Of a stretch of 33,666 bases of DNA, positions 25,449 through 32,804 are shown one piece after another. Every line of letters begins with the position of its first letter. Positions within the stretch are counted from its first letter, which is position 1. Location: positions 1 through 33,666 of the forward strand of contig JAFLDU010000016.1 of assembly GCA_017309145.1 (NCBI GenBank), read 5' to 3'. Position numbers and translations under genes: made by a program. The stretch is from Zoogloea sp. GTDB lineage: Bacteria > Pseudomonadota > Gammaproteobacteria > Burkholderiales > Rhodocyclaceae. Below the pieces are notes generated by a model. The model did no database searches, was not told the DNA's origin, and saw only the letters and a program-made list of their open reading frames with translations.

Positions 25449-27098
25449 TCAGGCGCCATCCGCCTCCCTCAAGCCCGTCCGCAGGACACCCGCGGACCGT
25501 GCCGACACCACCAGCAACAGCTTAAGGGTGGCGCGGGTGGCGCCGACAAAGAGGCGGCGGATGGCCCGCTCATCGAGCTGCTCGAAATCAACCTCGGTAA
25601 GGATCACGCAGGGCGCGGCCCGTCCCTTGAAGCGCAGCACCGAATCGATGAGCACATCCCCGTCACTCAGCACTGGGTTGCCGAGGAGATCGTAGCGGCC
25701 GGTCGGTGCGCGCAGGGTGTGGGGGCCGAGGCGGGTGAGCGGCGTCAATGCCGAATGTTCGCGCCCTCTATAGGTAATCACCGCGATCCGGGAGCGCTTG
25801 AAGCCGAGGCCGATGGCCCGCGTGATGGCCTGGGCGGTTTTCGGCGCCAGTTCGTCCGGCGCAGCGTAGGTCAGGATCTCGACCTGCGAGCCAGCCAGGG
25901 GGCTCCCTGCGGTGACTGGCGCCGGCAGCAGGGGATTGAGCAGGGCCAGGATGTCCCGCGGACTGCGATAGTTCGTGCTGGAGCGCAGACTCACCCAGCC
26001 GGGTAGCTCAACCGGCGGGCGCCCGTAAAGGTTCTGCAGCGGATCTTCCAGCCACCAGGCCCGTCCTTCGGGTCGCAGGAAGCGGAGCAGGTTGTCGGCC
26101 CAGCCCGCCTGGAAGTCCTGCCCCTCGTCCACGATGATGTCGTCGAAACGGTCGGAATCAGCCGGCACATAATCATCCAGCAAGGTTTCCAGCCGCGAGA
26201 AGGCATCCGGCAGGCGGAAGTCGGGCGTCTGCCCGAGGCTCCGGCTGATCCGGTCGGCCAGCTGGTGGTAAGTGGCCACCTCACCGCCGGGCGGAGCGAT
26301 CAGGGCGATGTGATCGGCCAGGGGACGGTTGTAGCAGACATACAGGGGACGCCGGCCCGCAGCCAACGCATCGCGGAAGGCGGCCATCGCCAGCTGCGTC
26401 TTGCCGGAGCCCGCGGTGCCGATCACACGCAGACGGAAGGGCGCACATTCGATGCGCCGCGCCCATTCTGCCAGGCCACCCGACAGGCGCGTGGTCAGCG
26501 CGTCAGCCTGGCCTGCGAGGGCATCGACCTCGGGCACCAGCTGCAGCAGATCGGCCATGTACCGATGGATGCGCTCCCGACGGGGCACGGCCTCCCCCGT
26601 CACGGGCAGGATCGAACGGACGATGGCGGCCAGGTGCTCACGCCGGCCAGCATCGACAATGCGGGCCGGATCAAGGCCCGCCGTGCCGGGGCTATGCAGG
26701 GTGTAGTCGGGGCAATAGAGCAGGGCCTCGATCGGCACCGTCTCGCCGTCGCAGACATCCCTGAGGCGGGCTCCCAGCGCCCCCACCGTACGGGCGAGCT
26801 GCACCGGGAGGCTTTGCGCCTTGCGCGCATAGCGTGTCACCAGCCCATCCGGGGTCTCGGCCAGCAAACCGGATTTCTGCTCGATCAGCAGCACCTTGCC
26901 GGTCGGGCCGACGACGGCGAAGTCAATGTCGCCGCTCAGGGCGTGATTGCCTTCGGCAATACGAGTCCAGTGCACGCCATGGTAGATCGCATAACGGTCG
27001 TCCAGGCCTTCAGCCAGCACGGCAAGGGTTTCGATCTCCCGCTGCGCGGCGCCGGTCACCTTGAGCTCCCGCCAGCCTTCGGGATGAATGTGTGCCAT
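25449..27098 (-). CDS. NERD nuclease-like / UvrD-type helicase fusion protein
   Basis: A 549-residue protein. The N-terminal region (about 15-120) matches the NERD (nuclease-related) pattern: GDIDF (D57, D59), then LLIEQK (E73, K75), a PD-(D/E)xK-like arrangement. The second part is a superfamily 1 helicase core: Walker A GTAGSGKT (227-234), Walker B IIVDEGQD (DEGQD at 324-328), a STNYRSPRDI motif and a C-terminal VLRFKGRAAPCVIL...RLFVGATRA segment like UvrD motifs V and VI. It stands alone, convergent with the secretion locus (18 bases apart). Similar proteins are associated with DNA repair or mobile/defence loci, but no partner gene is present and the role is not known. The ATG at 27098 is the natural start. 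Confidence 0.85.
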   Translation of the reverse strand: MAHIHPEGWRELKVTGAAQREIETLAVLAEGLDDRYAIYHGVHWTRIAEGNHALSGDIDFAVVGPTGKVLLIEQKSGLLAETPDGLVTRYARKAQSLPVQLARTVGALGARLRDVCDGETVPIEALLYCPDYTLHSPGTAGLDPARIVDAGRREHLAAIVRSILPVTGEAVPRRERIHRYMADLLQLVPEVDALAGQADALTTRLSGGLAEWARRIECAPFRLRVIGTAGSGKTQLAMAAFRDALAAGRRPLYVCYNRPLADHIALIAPPGGEVATYHQLADRISRSLGQTPDFRLPDAFSRLETLLDDYVPADSDRFDDIIVDEGQDFQAGWADNLLRFLRPEGRAWWLEDPLQNLYGRPPVELPGWVSLRSSTNYRSPRDILALLNPLLPAPVTAGSPLAGSQVEILTYAAPDELAPKTAQAITRAIGLGFKRSRIAVITYRGREHSALTPLTRLGPHTLRAPTGRYDLLGNPVLSDGDVLIDSVLRFKGRAAPCVILTEVDFEQLDERAIRRLFVGATRATLKLLLVVSARSAGVLRTGLREADGA

Positions 27099-27215
27099 GA
27101 CTTTGGGTTAGAGTCGCTCCGTGAAGGCGCTGCCACATGCAGCCCCGCCACATTGTGTCAGTCCCTGCGAGGCCCGGCCATGCCAGTCGGGTCCAATGTT
27201 CGAGGATACCGTTCG

Positions 27216-27680
27216 ATGCGCTCCCTGTCTCTCTCACTGGCCGCCGCAGGCCTGCTTGCCGCCCCCTTGAGCCAGGCCGACACAGTCGGCTGCGTGACCA
27301 CAGCCTGGAAACTGGTGGGTGCCAATCACAAGATCTGTGTCGAGGCCTTCCATGATGCCAAGGTCCCCGGTGTCACCTGCCACGTCAGCCAGGCCCGCAC
27401 CGGCGGCGTCGCCGGCAGCCTGGGGCTGGCCCAGGATCCATCCCAGTTCTCGCTGGCCTGCCGCCAGACCGGCCCGATCAGCCTGCCGGCCAAGCTGCCC
27501 GAGAGCGAGACGGTGTTTTCGGAGGACACCTCGGTACTGTTCAAGGAAACCCGCGTCTTGCGGCTATGGGACAAGGCCAACAACACGCTGGTGTATCTGG
27601 CGGTCAGCCGCAAGCTGATCGACGGGGCGCCGGCCAACAGCATTTCGACCGTGCCGATCATGCCCTGGGGTGGCCGCTGA
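27216..27680 (+). CDS. creA: CreA family periplasmic protein
   Basis: A 154-residue protein with a signal peptide (MRSLSLSLAAAGLLAAPLSQA). The mature part follows the CreA pattern: VGCVTTAWKLVGANHKI, VEAF.D..V.GVTCHVSQA, TGG.AGSLGLA, a conserved Cys in LACRQTGPI, FKETRVLR, and the end ISTVPIMPW. The molecular function of CreA is unknown; in E. coli it is encoded beside creBCD, but no creBCD is present here. The ATG at 27216 is chosen over an upstream in-frame ATG at 27180 because GAGG (27202-27205) precedes it by 10 bases and the signal peptide then starts normally. It ends 5 bases before a convergent gene. Confidence 0.93.
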   Translation: MRSLSLSLAAAGLLAAPLSQADTVGCVTTAWKLVGANHKICVEAFHDAKVPGVTCHVSQARTGGVAGSLGLAQDPSQFSLACRQTGPISLPAKLPESETVFSEDTSVLFKETRVLRLWDKANNTLVYLAVSRKLIDGAPANSISTVPIMPWGGR

Positions 27681-27685
27681 GCCCC

Positions 27686-28984
27686 TCACATCGGGGCATC
27701 GGCCTGCCCGACCGGCAGGGTCACGGTGAAGGTGGTGCCTTTGCCGATCTCGCTGCTCACCTCGATGCGGCCATGGTGGCGATCCACGATGCCCCATGAC
27801 AGCGACAGGCCCAGGCCGGTCCCCTGCCCGACCGGCTTGGTGGTGTAGAAGGGTTCGAAGACGCGCTGCAGATCATCCGGCGCAATCCCCCGGCCGGTAT
27901 CGCTGACGCTGACCCACACCTGATCCTCGCCCCGGCGGCCGGTGCGGATGGTGATATCGCCCTTGCCCTCGATGGCCTGGGCAGCGTTGACGATCAGGTT
28001 CATGAACACCTGGTTGAGCTGCGAGCCGAGGCAATACACCTGGGGCAGATCGCCATACTCCCGGATCACCGTGCAGTGGTACTTGAGCTGGTTCCGCGCC
28101 ATGTTGAGCGTGGACTCGAGGCCCGCGTGGAGATCGGCCCAGTGCCACTCCGCCGTGCTCATGTGGGAATAATCCTTGAGGTCGCTGACGATCTTGCGCA
28201 CCCGGTCGACACCTTCCTGGGACTCCTTGAGCAGGGAGATCACGTCCTCCCGCAGGAAGTCATAGTCAGCCTTGTTGCGCAGTTCCGCAGCCTGGGCAAA
28301 GGCGGCCGGGTCGGCACAGGCCACGACCCCCTGCTCATAGGCTTCGATGATGGCGAAGAGATCCTTCAGGTAGCCCTCCAGCGCCCCCAGGTTCGAACCG
28401 ACAAAGCCCACCGGGTTGTTGATCTCGTGAGCGATCCCGGCGGCCAACTGGCCCAGGGAAGCCATCTTTTCGGCCTGCATCAGCTGCATCTGGGCCAGCT
28501 CCAGGGCGTGGGCGCCGTCCTCCACCTTGTGGCGCAGGCGCTGGTTGTTGCGGAAGAGCATCTCTCGGGCCGCCTTGGCCTGGACCTGAACCTGGACCCG
28601 GGCATTGACGATGGCCGCCCGGACCGGCTTGTGGATGTAATCCGCAGCACCCAGCTCAAAGCCCTTCTGCTCACTCTCCTCATCGATCATGGCCGTCACC
28701 ATGATGACCGGAATATCCGCGGTCGCGGGTTCTCCCTTGAGGCTGCGCAGCACTTCGAAACCATCGAGGTCCGGCATCATGACATCGAGCAGGATCAGGT
28801 CGGGCCGGGGTTCGGCCGCCACCATTTCGAGCGCCTCGAGACCACTGCTCGCCATGAGCACGCCGAACTCCCTGGGCAGGATGCCCTTGAGCACCATCCG
28901 GTTGATGGGCTCGTCATCCACTACCAGGATCGTGCGGCGACGCGGCTGGGGCTCCGAAGCACAAGCATCCTTCTCGTCCATCAT
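27686..28984 (-). CDS. Hybrid receiver / histidine kinase protein
   Basis: A 432-residue cytoplasmic protein with an N-terminal receiver domain (about 17-130: VVDDE, phosphoacceptor D67 in LLDVMMPD, T97, K119 in IHKP). A coiled linker follows (about 130-175), then a HisKA-like domain with H186 in AAGIAHEINNPVG and a HATPase_c domain (NLIVNAAQAIEG, DTGRGIAPDD, GTGLGLSLSWGIV). There are no membrane segments or DNA-binding output, so it must receive phosphate or signals from partners. Two adjacent ATGs (28984 and 28981) are candidates. An in-frame upstream TTG at 29053 would add a Lys/Tyr/Phe-rich stretch from AT-rich DNA and is less likely. Target unknown. It is divergent from nirJ and convergent with creA. 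Confidence 0.9.
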   Translation of the reverse strand: MMDEKDACASEPQPRRRTILVVDDEPINRMVLKGILPREFGVLMASSGLEALEMVAAEPRPDLILLDVMMPDLDGFEVLRSLKGEPATADIPVIMVTAMIDEESEQKGFELGAADYIHKPVRAAIVNARVQVQVQAKAAREMLFRNNQRLRHKVEDGAHALELAQMQLMQAEKMASLGQLAAGIAHEINNPVGFVGSNLGALEGYLKDLFAIIEAYEQGVVACADPAAFAQAAELRNKADYDFLREDVISLLKESQEGVDRVRKIVSDLKDYSHMSTAEWHWADLHAGLESTLNMARNQLKYHCTVIREYGDLPQVYCLGSQLNQVFMNLIVNAAQAIEGKGDITIRTGRRGEDQVWVSVSDTGRGIAPDDLQRVFEPFYTTKPVGQGTGLGLSLSWGIVDRHHGRIEVSSEIGKGTTFTVTLPVGQADAPM

Positions 28985-29143
28985 CGGTGACCCATCAATA
29001 GAAACGCCATCGAATTTATCAAAATATTGCGATTTTATCGATTTAACAATCAATCAGCTTGTGCGATCTTACCCGGATCGACTGCCCCCCGACTCTTTCG
29101 TTCCAGCAATGCCCGCGCCTGACGGGGACGATCGCCCCCCGGA
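28985..29143. promoter_or_regulatory. AT-rich divergent intergenic region
   Basis: Bases 28990-29060 are sharply AT-rich compared with everything around them. On the minus strand, TTGTTA, 17 bases and TATTTT form a modest sigma70-like promoter (about 29022-29050) that would read into the hybrid kinase gene. No FNR-type palindrome is seen in this part. Confidence 0.35.
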
Positions 29144-29157
29144 TTGATACCCATCAA
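29144..29157 (+). promoter_or_regulatory. Perfect FNR/Dnr box upstream of nirJ
   Basis: TTGATACCCATCAA is an exact match to TTGAT-N4-ATCAA, the site of FNR/Dnr-type regulators. Its centre (29150.5) is 41.5 bases before the start site predicted from the -10-like GACAAT (29181-29186), which is the standard class II activation geometry. The likely regulator is the Crp/Fnr protein encoded at the right end of the window. Confidence 0.88.
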
Positions 29158-29180
29158 GGCCACCCGGTCTTTGCACGCCT

Positions 29181-29186
29181 GACAAT
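29181..29186 (+). promoter_or_regulatory. -10 element of the nirJ-nirN operon
   Basis: GACAAT matches TATAAT at four of six positions and has no good -35, as expected when an FNR-type activator bound at -41.5 replaces it. The inferred start is about 29192, leaving a 23-base 5' leader before nirJ. Confidence 0.6.
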
Positions 29187-29214
29187 CGCCCCACACCCCC
29201 CGGAAGGTCAGGCC

Positions 29215-30408
29215 ATGTTCCGCATTTCCAGCTACATCCGCGAAGTCGCCGCCCCCACCCCGCTCACCCCCCGCCGCCATCCCCCCGGCCCTGTGGTGAT
29301 CTGGAACCTGATCCGCCGCTGCAACCTCACCTGCAAGCACTGCTACTCGATCTCCGCCGACAAGAACTTCGCCGGCGAGCTGGACACCGCCGAGATCTTC
29401 CGCGTGATGGACGACCTCAAGGCCTTCCGCGTACCGGTACTGATCCTATCCGGCGGCGAACCGCTGCTGCGCCCTGACCTCTTCGAGATCGCCGGGCGAG
29501 CCAAGGCGATGGGCTTCTATGTCGGCCTGTCCTCCAACGGCACCCTGATCGACGCACACAACATCGACGCCATCGCGGCCACCGGCTTCGACTACGTAGG
29601 CATCAGCCTGGACGGCCTGCGCGAGACCCACGACCGCTTCCGCCGCCTGGATGGGGCCTTCGACCGTTCGCTGGCCGGCCTGCGGCTGTGCCGCGACCTG
29701 GGCGTGAAGGTCGGGGTGCGCTTCACCCTGACCCAGGACAACGCCGCCGACCTGCCCGGCGTGCTGCAACTGGTCGAGGACGAAGGAATCGACCGCTTCT
29801 ACTTCTCGCACCTCAACTATGCCGGCCGGGGCAACAAGAACCGCGCCGACGATGCCCGGCACCAGATGACCCGGGACGCCATGGAGCAGCTCTTCGATAC
29901 CGCCTGGGACTGCGAACGGCGCGGCCTCGACAAGGACTTCACCAGCGGCAACAACGACGCCGACGGCCCCTTCTTCCTGCAGTGGGTAAGGCGCCGCTTC
30001 CCGACCCGGGCCGCCCACGTCGAGGCAAAGCTGATGCAATGGGGGGGCAATTCCAGTGGCGTCAATGTCGCCAACATCGACAACCTGGGGCAGGTGCACC
30101 CGGACACCATGTGGTGGCACCACACCCTGGGCAATGTCCGCGATCGCCCCTTCGGCGAGATCTGGAGCGATCTGTCCGACCCCCTGCTGGCCGGCCTCAA
30201 GCAATCCCCGCGGCCAGTCACGGGGCGCTGTGCCGCTTGCTGCTACCTGGCCATGTGCAACGGCAACACCCGGGTCCGGGCCCAGCAACTCACCGGCGAC
30301 CCCTGGCAGGAAGACCCGGGCTGCTACCTGGACAATGCCGAGATCGGCGTGGCCGAAGGCGAGCGCCTCGAGGTGAAGCCCTGGATCCGCCTCGCACCAG
30401 CCGCCTGA
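29215..30408 (+). CDS. nirJ: Heme d1 biosynthesis radical SAM protein NirJ
   Basis: A 397-residue radical SAM enzyme. The cluster motif is CNLTCKHC (CxxxCxxC), followed by LILSGGEPLLRPDLFE, the SAM-binding GGEP loop. The segments FYFSHLNYAGRGNKNR, SGNNDADG and SSGVNVANIDNLGQVHPDT are hallmark NirJ sequences. C-terminal cysteines (GRCAACCYLAMC and GCYLD) fit a second, SPASM-like Fe-S cluster. Family knowledge: NirJ removes two propionate side chains from 12,18-didecarboxysiroheme during heme d1 synthesis for cd1 nitrite reductase. The ATG at 29215 has GGAAGG (29202-29207) 7 bases upstream; the reading frame is open further upstream, but that part contains the FNR box and -10. First gene of an operon with nirN. 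Confidence 0.95.
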   Translation: MFRISSYIREVAAPTPLTPRRHPPGPVVIWNLIRRCNLTCKHCYSISADKNFAGELDTAEIFRVMDDLKAFRVPVLILSGGEPLLRPDLFEIAGRAKAMGFYVGLSSNGTLIDAHNIDAIAATGFDYVGISLDGLRETHDRFRRLDGAFDRSLAGLRLCRDLGVKVGVRFTLTQDNAADLPGVLQLVEDEGIDRFYFSHLNYAGRGNKNRADDARHQMTRDAMEQLFDTAWDCERRGLDKDFTSGNNDADGPFFLQWVRRRFPTRAAHVEAKLMQWGGNSSGVNVANIDNLGQVHPDTMWWHHTLGNVRDRPFGEIWSDLSDPLLAGLKQSPRPVTGRCAACCYLAMCNGNTRVRAQQLTGDPWQEDPGCYLDNAEIGVAEGERLEVKPWIRLAPAA

Positions 30409-30460
30409 CGTCCCGCCCTGCAAGGGCTACGCCCGCACCCTCCACCCCGGAACGCGCCAC

Positions 30461-32023
30461 ATGAAAACCCTGCTCACCGGTCTCGCCTGCGCCGTGCTGG
30501 CCTGGGCTGCGCCCACCACGGCAGCGACCCGCGCCGCGCCCGAGCTTTATGCACAGCACTGCCTCGGCTGTCACGGCACCAATCGCCTGGGCGGCATGGG
30601 GCCAGCCCTGCTGCCGGAAAGCCTGGAACGCCTGAAGCGCAAAGACGCCATCGCCACCCTCCGCGACGGCCGCACCGCGACCCAGATGCCAGCCTTCGGC
30701 GCCGTCCTGTCGGCAGACGAGATCGAGGCGCTGGCCGACTGGATCCAGTCGCCGGTCAGCCCGCCCCCCACCTGGAGCGAGGCCGACATCCGCGCGTCAC
30801 GCCTGGAGCCCTACCCGCCGGGCAGCCTGCCCGACAGCCGCCAGGGCGAGATGGCCAAGGCCGACCCGATGAACCTCTTCATCGTCGTCGAAGCGGGTGA
30901 CCACCACGTCAGCCTGCTCGACGGCGACCGCATGGAGCGGATCTTCCGCTTTCCCTCCCGCTACGCCCTGCACGGCGGACCGAAGTTCACGCCAGACGGC
31001 CGCTATGTGTACTTCGCCTCGCGGGACGGCTGGATCAGCAAGTTCGACATCTGGAACCTGAAGGTGGTGGCCGAGGTGCGCGCCGGCCTCAACACCCGCA
31101 ACACCGCGGTTTCGAGCGACGGACGCTACGTGGCAGTGGCCAACTACCTGCCCGGCAACCTGGCCCTCTTCGACGCCGACCTGCGTCTGATCAAGCTCAT
31201 CGAGGGGCGCAACCTCAAGGGCGATGGGCGCTCACGCCTCTCGGCGGTGTACGACGCGGCGCCCCGCAAGAGCTTCATCGTCGGGCTCAAGGACCTGCCG
31301 GAGATCTGGGAGGTCTCCTACGACCCCGCCGCCCCGCCCATCCACGACGGCTATGTGCATGATTACAAGATGGGCGAGGCGATCGCCACGCCCGGCTTCC
31401 TGAACCCGCGCCGCACCCAGCTCGACGGTGTCCTCGACGACTTCTTCTTCACCCAGGACTACGCCCATGTGGTCGGAGCCAGCCGGGAAGGGCGCGGCCA
31501 GGTGGTGAACCTGGACGTGCGCCGCGCCATCGCCCGCCTCGACCTGCCCGGCATGCCCCACCTGGGCTCGGGGATATCCTGGCTGCTCGACGGCCAGCGC
31601 GTGGTGGCGAGCACCAACCTGAAGGATGCCCAGGTCTCGGTGATCGACCTGAAGGACTGGCGCACCGTGGCCACCATCCCGACCCTCGGCCCGGGCTTCT
31701 TCCTGCGCAGCCACGAGAACAGCCCCTACGCCTGGGTGGACTCGATGATGAGCCCCACCGCCCGGGACACCCTGCAGGTGATCGACAAGCAGAGCCTCGA
31801 GGTGGTGGCAAAGATCCGCCCCGAGCCGGGCAAGACCTTCGCTCACGTGGAGTTCGACCGCTACGGTCGCTACCTGATCGCCAGCCTGATGGAGAAGGAC
31901 GGCGCCCTGATCTTCCTGGATGCCCGCACGTTCAAGGAGATCAAGCGCCTCCCGGCCTCCAAGCCCATCGGCAAGTACAACCTGTTCAACAAGATCCTGC
32001 GCTCCGAAGGCACCAGCCACTGA
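30461..32023 (+). CDS. nirN: Cytochrome c / heme d1 protein NirN (dihydro-heme d1 dehydrogenase)
   Basis: A 520-residue periplasmic protein with a signal peptide (about 1-22). A cytochrome c domain has CLGCH (C34, C37, H38) and a probable Met ligand M76 in TQMPAF. An eight-bladed d1-type propeller follows (about 130-520; FTPDGRYVYFASRDGWISKFD, TAVSSDGRYVAVANYLPG), and the C-terminus is KYNLFNKILRSEGTSH, a NirN/NirF-type ending distinct from NirS. NirN performs the final dehydrogenation giving heme d1 and helps deliver it to NirS. NirF is excluded by the N-terminal cytochrome domain. Encoded 52 bases after nirJ, probably co-transcribed from the FNR-box promoter. Confidence 0.92.
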   Translation: MKTLLTGLACAVLAWAAPTTAATRAAPELYAQHCLGCHGTNRLGGMGPALLPESLERLKRKDAIATLRDGRTATQMPAFGAVLSADEIEALADWIQSPVSPPPTWSEADIRASRLEPYPPGSLPDSRQGEMAKADPMNLFIVVEAGDHHVSLLDGDRMERIFRFPSRYALHGGPKFTPDGRYVYFASRDGWISKFDIWNLKVVAEVRAGLNTRNTAVSSDGRYVAVANYLPGNLALFDADLRLIKLIEGRNLKGDGRSRLSAVYDAAPRKSFIVGLKDLPEIWEVSYDPAAPPIHDGYVHDYKMGEAIATPGFLNPRRTQLDGVLDDFFFTQDYAHVVGASREGRGQVVNLDVRRAIARLDLPGMPHLGSGISWLLDGQRVVASTNLKDAQVSVIDLKDWRTVATIPTLGPGFFLRSHENSPYAWVDSMMSPTARDTLQVIDKQSLEVVAKIRPEPGKTFAHVEFDRYGRYLIASLMEKDGALIFLDARTFKEIKRLPASKPIGKYNLFNKILRSEGTSH

Positions 32024-32039
32024 AACCGCAGCGAGGCGG

Positions 32040-32384
32040 TCAGCAGCCCAGATCGGCCCGCTTGGCCTGATACAGCCGGCGACGGGCGTTGAGCTGCTCC
32101 ACGGTAGCCTGGGAACGGGGCGTCTGCAGCGCGGCCTCGGCATCGCGGATCACCTCGAGCAGCTCCTCGCAGAGGGCCCGATGGGCTGCCGGATCGAGGC
32201 CCTTGCTCACCTCGAGACGCTCGGGCTCGGGGGCCGGCTGAGCTAGGTCCACCGGCGCTGGCGCAGGCGGCGTCTCGCCGGGTGGCACGGGCAGGCGCGG
32301 CCCCAGGGCCCGGTAGTGATCGGACCAGTAGGCGATGCCCGCGGCGATCAGCAGGGCGGCCAGGAGGGCGGACCCCTCTCTCAC
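32040..32384 (-). CDS. Small membrane-anchored hypothetical protein
   Basis: A 114-residue protein starting with GTG. Residues about 5-20 (SALLAALLIAAGIAYW) form one membrane helix or uncleaved anchor. A Pro/Ala-rich linker follows, then a helical charged C-terminal half (about 60-114; EELLEVIRDAEAALQ, NARRRLYQAKRADLGC) exposed to the periplasm. Family not recognised. It converges with nirN 16 bases away. The G/C-ending codon use and the membrane-helix pattern support a real gene, but no ATG start exists, so the start is only moderately sure. Confidence 0.65.
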   Translation of the reverse strand: MREGSALLAALLIAAGIAYWSDHYRALGPRLPVPPGETPPAPAPVDLAQPAPEPERLEVSKGLDPAAHRALCEELLEVIRDAEAALQTPRSQATVEQLNARRRLYQAKRADLGC

Positions 32385-32467
32385 GGTTTCATCTCATTCG
32401 ACATGGCGCGGAATGTAGCATCCTGAGCCCGGAGCGGGGCGTCCGGGGGTGGGCCGCGCGGCGGGCC

Positions 32468-32481
32468 TTGAGCCGGGTCAA
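32468..32481 (+). promoter_or_regulatory. FNR/Dnr-like box upstream of the DUF2249 gene
   Basis: TTGAGCCGGGTCAA has both TTGA/TCAA cores in the FNR spacing, with G at the fifth position of the left half and G at the first position of the right half. A class II start site would fall near 32516, before the GTG start at 32552 and after an in-frame ATG at 32510. The matching -10 is poor (TCTATG, 32507-32512), so the site needs testing. Confidence 0.5.
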
Positions 32482-32551
32482 GGCCCGGCAGCCCGGCGGG
32501 GGCCACTCTATGGCCTGTTTTCCTGCCATTGCAGCCCTGGAGGGCCGATCC

Positions 32552-32791
32552 GTGCCGACATCCCCCGACCCCGTGATCATCGACGCCCTCGGCCTGATGC
32601 CGCCCGAACCCCTCAATCTGACCCTGGAAGCCCTCGACATCCTGCCCCCGGGCGGCGAGGTGGTCCTGCTGCTGTACCGGGAGCCGACGCCGCTCTACGA
32701 CGTGCTGCGCCGCAATGGCTACACGCACCGGACCGAGGTGAACAGCGATGGCGAATTCGCCATCCACATCCGCCACGCCGGCGCCGAGTAA
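32552..32791 (+). CDS. DUF2249 family small protein
   Basis: A 79-residue protein with the DUF2249 pattern: a hydrophobic strand then LPP-type helix (MPPEPLNLTLEALDILPPGGEVVLLLYREPTPLYDVLRRNGYTH is the core, bases about 32597-32730) and a C-terminal strand EFAIHIRH. Function is not established; the family has a TusA-like fold and often sits near denitrification or NO-response genes. The GTG at 32552 is chosen because GGAGGG (32539-32544) precedes it by 7 bases and the FNR-like box would start transcription after the alternative ATG at 32510. It converges with the Dnr-like regulator. Confidence 0.8.
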   Translation: MPTSPDPVIIDALGLMPPEPLNLTLEALDILPPGGEVVLLLYREPTPLYDVLRRNGYTHRTEVNSDGEFAIHIRHAGAE

Positions 32792-32804
32792 GGCCGCCCG
32801 CGGC

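Noticed and set aside
26265-27215. Long upstream extension of the creA reading frame
   Set aside because: It overlaps the NERD-helicase gene on the other strand and the signal peptide begins at 27216 with a Shine-Dalgarno, so the extension is not coding.
28076-28990. Plus-strand open frame of 304 codons opposite the hybrid kinase
   Set aside because: The minus strand has unmistakable receiver and kinase motifs; the plus-strand translation has none.
28985-29060. Second FNR box in the AT-rich pocket
   Set aside because: Several TTGAT half sites occur, but none has a correctly spaced ATCAA partner.
29446-30423. Minus-strand open frame of 325 codons opposite nirJ
   Set aside because: nirJ is certain on the plus strand, and the antisense product is compositional Gly/Ala/Val-rich noise.
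30461-32023. Assignment as NirS (cd1 nitrite reductase) or NirF
   Set aside because: The C-terminus RSEGTSH and overall pattern fit NirN; NirF lacks the N-terminal cytochrome c domain seen here, and NirS has a different N-terminal arrangement and C-terminus.
32510-32551. ATG at 32510 as start of the DUF2249 gene
   Set aside because: No Shine-Dalgarno at the right distance, and it lies before the start site predicted from the FNR-like box; the GTG at 32552 has a strong Shine-Dalgarno.
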